Shown here: piece after piece, positions 6,695 through 8,937 of the stretch
Layout of the letters: every line of letters begins with the position of its first letter
Position numbering within the stretch: position 1 is the first letter of the stretch
Source of the DNA: an uncultured Eubacteriaceae bacterium
Lineage (GTDB): Bacteria; Bacillota; Clostridia; Lachnospirales; Lachnospiraceae
Length of the DNA stretch: 8,937 bases
Assembly: GCA_945938055.1 (NCBI GenBank)
Contig: CAMEUH010000095.1
Coordinates: forward strand, 1 to 8,937
Direction of reading: 5' to 3'
Notes under the pieces: generated by a model
Told to the model about the DNA's origin: nothing
The model's database searches: none
The model's input: only the letters and a program-made list of their open reading frames with translations
Made by a program: the position numbers and the translations under genes

Positions 6695-6743
6695 GGACTG
6701 TTGCTTTCATGAATAAAATTTCGTGAGGCGACAGTCCTTTTTT
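6695..6743 (+). terminator. Strong terminator after the sleC-like gene
   Basis: GGACTGTTGC (6695-6704) pairs with GCGACAGTCC (6728-6737) with one wobble. The interior (TTTCATGAA with TTCGTGAG) extends the stem around an AT-rich loop. Six T follow at 6738-6743. It separates this gene from the azlCD promoter 7 bases further on. Confidence 0.92.
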
Positions 6744-6749
6744 ACATGA

Positions 6750-6778
6750 TTGCATCTTATTGGGTCTTGTGCTAAAAT
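6750..6778 (+). promoter_or_regulatory. Sigma-A promoter of azlCD
   Basis: TTGCAT (6750-6755) and TAAAAT (6773-6778) are 17 bases apart, and TGC directly before the -10 gives an extended -10. The start point would be near 6785, about 28 bases before the GTG start of azlC. The leader is too short for a T-box or other riboswitch. Confidence 0.75.
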
Positions 6779-6812
6779 ATGCCTCAACGAAAAAAGAAAG
6801 AAGGTACGAAAG

Positions 6813-7523
6813 GTGAAAACCGCATTTCGTCAGGCATTTCGTCAGGTATTTCCCCAGACAATTCCTGTTCTGGCAGGTTATTTATCTCTGGGCATTGCCT
6901 TTGGTATCCTGCTTCAGTCAGCAGGCTATGGACCCCTTTGGGCATTGGGCATGAGCTTCATCATCTACGCCGGCTCTGCCCAGTTTTTGTGTGTAGAACT
7001 ACTGGCAGCCGGTGCTTCATTAAGCCAGGTCGCACTATTGACATTTCTATTAAACTTCCGGCATTTTTTCTATGGTCTTTCCATGATTACCCGGTATCAG
7101 AATACCGGAAAACGCAAGTGGTACCTGATTTTTGGATTGACAGATGAAACCTATGCCCTGTTAACAGCAGCAAAAATACCGGAAAACATAGATTCAAAAG
7201 ATTTTTATACGGTCATCACCCTGATGAACCACTGCTACTGGGTTTTAGGAAGTGTCATCGGTGCTGCGGCAGGAACTTTCCTTCCTTTTGACACAACCGG
7301 CATTGATTTTTCCATGACAGCCTTATTTGCAGTTCTTGTGGTAGAGCAATGGAAATCCCATTCCAGGCATCTTCCTGCATTACTTGGTTTCGGAATCACC
7401 ATCCTGTCCCTGATGATTTTCGGTGCGGACAACTTTTTGATTCCTGCCCTTTTAGTTTTATCTGCCACACTGCTTTTTCTCCAGCCAAAAACAGACAAAC
7501 AGGAAAAGGAGGACACATTATAA
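6813..7523 (+). CDS. azlC: Branched-chain amino acid exporter large subunit AzlC
   Basis: AzlC and the small AzlD form a membrane exporter of the LIV-E family, like BrnFE of Corynebacterium; loss or change of regulation of azlCD in B. subtilis affects 4-azaleucine resistance. The 236-residue protein has several hydrophobic spans and the family signatures YAGSAQFL (52-59) and LNFRHFFYGLS (80-90), plus GLTDETYAL in the middle. The start is set at GTG 6813, with AAGG at 6801-6804 eight bases upstream; this gives the short amphipathic N-terminus usual for AzlC. The frame runs open to a TTG at 6750, but that lies in the promoter. The stop overlaps the azlD start by one base (TAATG). A 12-base tandem repeat at 6824-6847 encodes the doubled A-F-R-Q near the N-terminus. 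The exported substrate is assumed from the family. Confidence 0.94.
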   Translation: MKTAFRQAFRQVFPQTIPVLAGYLSLGIAFGILLQSAGYGPLWALGMSFIIYAGSAQFLCVELLAAGASLSQVALLTFLLNFRHFFYGLSMITRYQNTGKRKWYLIFGLTDETYALLTAAKIPENIDSKDFYTVITLMNHCYWVLGSVIGAAAGTFLPFDTTGIDFSMTALFAVLVVEQWKSHSRHLPALLGFGITILSLMIFGADNFLIPALLVLSATLLFLQPKTDKQEKEDTL

Positions 7524-7855
7524 TGACTAGCACACTTCACGCCATCTGCATCATTCTTGTCATGGCCGCAGTAACTGCCCTCATTCGTTTTCTCCCTTTC
7601 TTTTTGTTTGATAAAGGCGGCGAACCGCCTGCGTGGGTTAAATACCTCGGCAAGGTACTGCCTCCTGCAGTCATGAGCATGCTTTTAGTATACTGTGTCC
7701 GCTCCGTGAATCTGGCATCCGGCAGTCACGGAATACCTGAAATATCATGCATTCTTGTTGCAATCCTCTTACACCTTTGGAAACGCAACACTCTGTTAAG
7801 TATTGGCCTTAGCACGATTCTTTATATGATACTGGTACAGGCTGTTTTTATCTGA
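7523..7855 (+). CDS. azlD: Branched-chain amino acid exporter small subunit AzlD
   Basis: This 110-residue membrane protein is the small partner of AzlC, and both are needed for export in characterised pairs. It has about four hydrophobic spans. Its conserved elements include AVTALIRFLPFFLF near residues 16-29, and GKVLPPAVMSMLLVYC near 43-58, where the Leu-Pro-Pro-Ala is typical of the family. The ATG shares its A with the azlC stop, and a perfect AGGAGG at 7507-7512 lies 10 bases upstream within the azlC end, so the two are translated together. The stop lies 15 bases before the hairpin that separates it from the convergent amidase gene. Length is normal for AzlD (about 100-110 residues). 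Confidence 0.94.
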   Translation: MTSTLHAICIILVMAAVTALIRFLPFFLFDKGGEPPAWVKYLGKVLPPAVMSMLLVYCVRSVNLASGSHGIPEISCILVAILLHLWKRNTLLSIGLSTILYMILVQAVFI

Positions 7856-7869
7856 CTAATTGTCAAAAG

Positions 7870-7905
7870 CCCCAGATAAAATGCTTTACAACACTTTACC
7901 TGGGG
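7870..7905. terminator. Shared terminator-like hairpin between convergent azlD and amidase genes
   Basis: CCCCAG (7870-7875) pairs with CTGGGG (7900-7905), and after one A/C mismatch TAAA pairs with TTTA, around a 14-base loop. On the minus strand it is followed by CTTTTG, on the plus strand only by a scattered T-rich stretch. It lies between two converging genes and probably ends both, though neither T-run is strong. Confidence 0.65.
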
Positions 7906-7936
7906 TCGAATAACATGTTGTTTCTATATTCTTTAT

Positions 7937-8937
7937 CTAGGTCGTAATATAGGTATTATATCTTCTCTGTCTTAACTGATTTTCCATGCGGATTGCATTT
8001 GGCAGGAATTCATAGGCTCCCACCTGAACACGGTACAATCCGTCATCAAATACCATAAATGCCGGGAACCCTTCCGATAACAAGGTATTGAGCATCCGGT
8101 CTGCATTTTCCTTATTTCGGTAGGCCCCCACCTGAACACGATATAATTTGCCGCAGCAGGCTCCTCTTTCCATTGTATTCATCATGTTTGCATCCATCCG
8201 GCTGTCATTCATCATGGTATTATTCATCATTTCCTCATTCATCCGGGCATTATTCATCCCGCTCATGGTTCTTCCCATCTCACCTGCATTCTGCCAGTTT
8301 TCATTCCAGTTTACATTTTCTTCACTCATGGATTCATTCTCCCTCATATCATCATTTTCTCTTACAACATTACTCTTTTCCAAATCACTGTCATCTGCAT
8401 CTCCCTGGCTTCCATATAGTGTCGTGAGGATTCCGTCGGCAATTCCCTGTGCTATCTCATTAAATTTTTCATCAAACAACTGATTGTCCCTGTCATTATT
8501 GATGAACCCTGCTTCTACCAGGGCTGCAGGCATTGCACTGCGCTTTAAGACCACAAGATTCGGTCTTTCCACGATTCCGTCATCCTTAAATCCAAGTGCT
8601 ACTAACTCATTATTAATATTTCTTGCAAGCACGGAACGAATCCCTGAATCATTGTAAACAAGAGTCTGTACTCCGCTATAGGTATTTGGTACTGCACTGG
8701 AATTTCTGTGAATGGAAACCAGAAAATCCGCACCTGATGCATTTGCATCCATGGCTTTTTGAAACGGCGTTTCATATCGGTCATCCGTTCTTGTATAGGA
8801 CACATGCACGCCGCTATTAGAAAGAATATTTCCAACAGCCATCGCCAGTCTTAATGCATCATCTTTTTCCTGTCGTCCGTTGTACACCGCACCCGGGTCA
8901 CTTCCGCCGTGTCCAGCGTCAATGATAACTGATGGCA
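7937..8937 (-). CDS. N-acetylmuramoyl-L-alanine amidase with C-terminal SPOR domain (partial, 5' end beyond right edge)
   Basis: This zinc enzyme (Amidase_3 family) cuts the bond between N-acetylmuramic acid and L-Ala of the stem peptide in the cell wall. The visible 332 residues start inside the catalytic domain. Zinc ligands appear as the His of IDAGHGGSDPG (residue 9), Glu23 in RQEKDDA and His76 in VSIHRNSS; the catalytic Glu is residue 141 in ALVEAGFINN. After the domain ends near 176 comes an acidic then Met/Asn-rich linker (about 177-262), and finally a SPOR domain (263-332) with its two half repeats, each opening with LYRVQVGAY. SPOR domains bind glycan strands lacking stem peptides. 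The layout resembles CwlC of B. subtilis, a mother-cell amidase of late sporulation, but with a far longer linker. The GTG at 8887 is not the start, since GHGG lies upstream of it in frame. Any signal peptide would be off-window. Confidence 0.94.
   Translation of the reverse strand, partial: PSVIIDAGHGGSDPGAVYNGRQEKDDALRLAMAVGNILSNSGVHVSYTRTDDRYETPFQKAMDANASGADFLVSIHRNSSAVPNTYSGVQTLVYNDSGIRSVLARNINNELVALGFKDDGIVERPNLVVLKRSAMPAALVEAGFINNDRDNQLFDEKFNEIAQGIADGILTTLYGSQGDADDSDLEKSNVVRENDDMRENESMSEENVNWNENWQNAGEMGRTMSGMNNARMNEEMMNNTMMNDSRMDANMMNTMERGACCGKLYRVQVGAYRNKENADRMLNTLLSEGFPAFMVFDDGLYRVQVGAYEFLPNAIRMENQLRQRRYNTYITT
8168..8347 (-). other. Met/Asn-rich low-complexity linker within the amidase gene
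   Basis: The 60 codons hold 14 Met and 14 Asn, with doublets such as EEMMNNTMMND and NANMMNT-like runs, plus three Trp-spaced Asn residues at its start. At the DNA level it is a run of imperfect repeats of the type ATTCATC on the plus strand. It joins the catalytic and SPOR domains and is followed by a Cys pair (GACCG). No known domain is recognised. Confidence 0.8.

Noticed and set aside
6750..6812. Longer AzlC from TTG 6750
   Set aside because: The region holds the -35 and -10 boxes and has no ribosome binding site for that start; GTG 6813 has one.
8168..8347. CRISPR-like or tandem repeat array
   Set aside because: The repeated ATTCATC units are irregular, in frame and without spacers; they are codons of a low-complexity protein linker.
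8148..8483. Plus-strand Ser/His-rich and Phe/Ser-rich frames opposite the amidase linker
   Set aside because: They are reverse readings of the repetitive Met/Asn codons, not independent genes.

Overview
The window looks like chromosome of a spore-forming, low-to-moderate GC Gram-positive of the class Clostridia, probably of the Lachnospiraceae type. This is inferred from strong AGGAGG ribosome binding sites, TTGACA/TAAAAT promoters with TGN extensions, a T-box leader on pheS, a SleC-type cortex-lytic protein and a TrpXYZ-type ABC transporter. There is no sign of phage, insertion sequence, CRISPR array, tRNA or rRNA. Gene order and codon use look like ordinary core genome.

From left to right: (1) the 5' two thirds of pheS (minus strand, cut by the left edge), preceded by a full T-box riboswitch with its own promoter, a probable UUC (Phe) specifier and a leader terminator. 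(2) A D,D-carboxypeptidase gene (minus strand) whose ribosome binding site lies inside a terminator-like hairpin. (3) A three-gene ABC transporter of the TrpXYZ type, in transcription order lipoprotein, permease, ATPase (minus strand), with a good promoter and two hairpins between the first two genes. (4) Divergent from it, a SleC-like spore cortex-lytic enzyme (plus strand) ending in a strong terminator. (5) azlCD, a two-subunit branched-chain amino acid exporter (plus strand) with its own promoter. (6) A convergent N-acetylmuramoyl-L-alanine amidase with a SPOR domain (minus strand), cut by the right edge.

Two themes alternate: amino acid handling (Phe-tRNA charging, a probable amino acid importer, an amino acid exporter) and peptidoglycan remodelling in a sporulating cell (D,D-carboxypeptidase, cortex-lytic enzyme, SPOR amidase). 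I found no convincing new multi-gene system. The points most worth checking are at the regulatory and low-complexity level: the hairpin that hides the carboxypeptidase ribosome binding site and overlaps the start of its own candidate promoter's transcript, the long perfect inverted repeat between trpX and trpY, and a Met/Asn-rich linker in the amidase.
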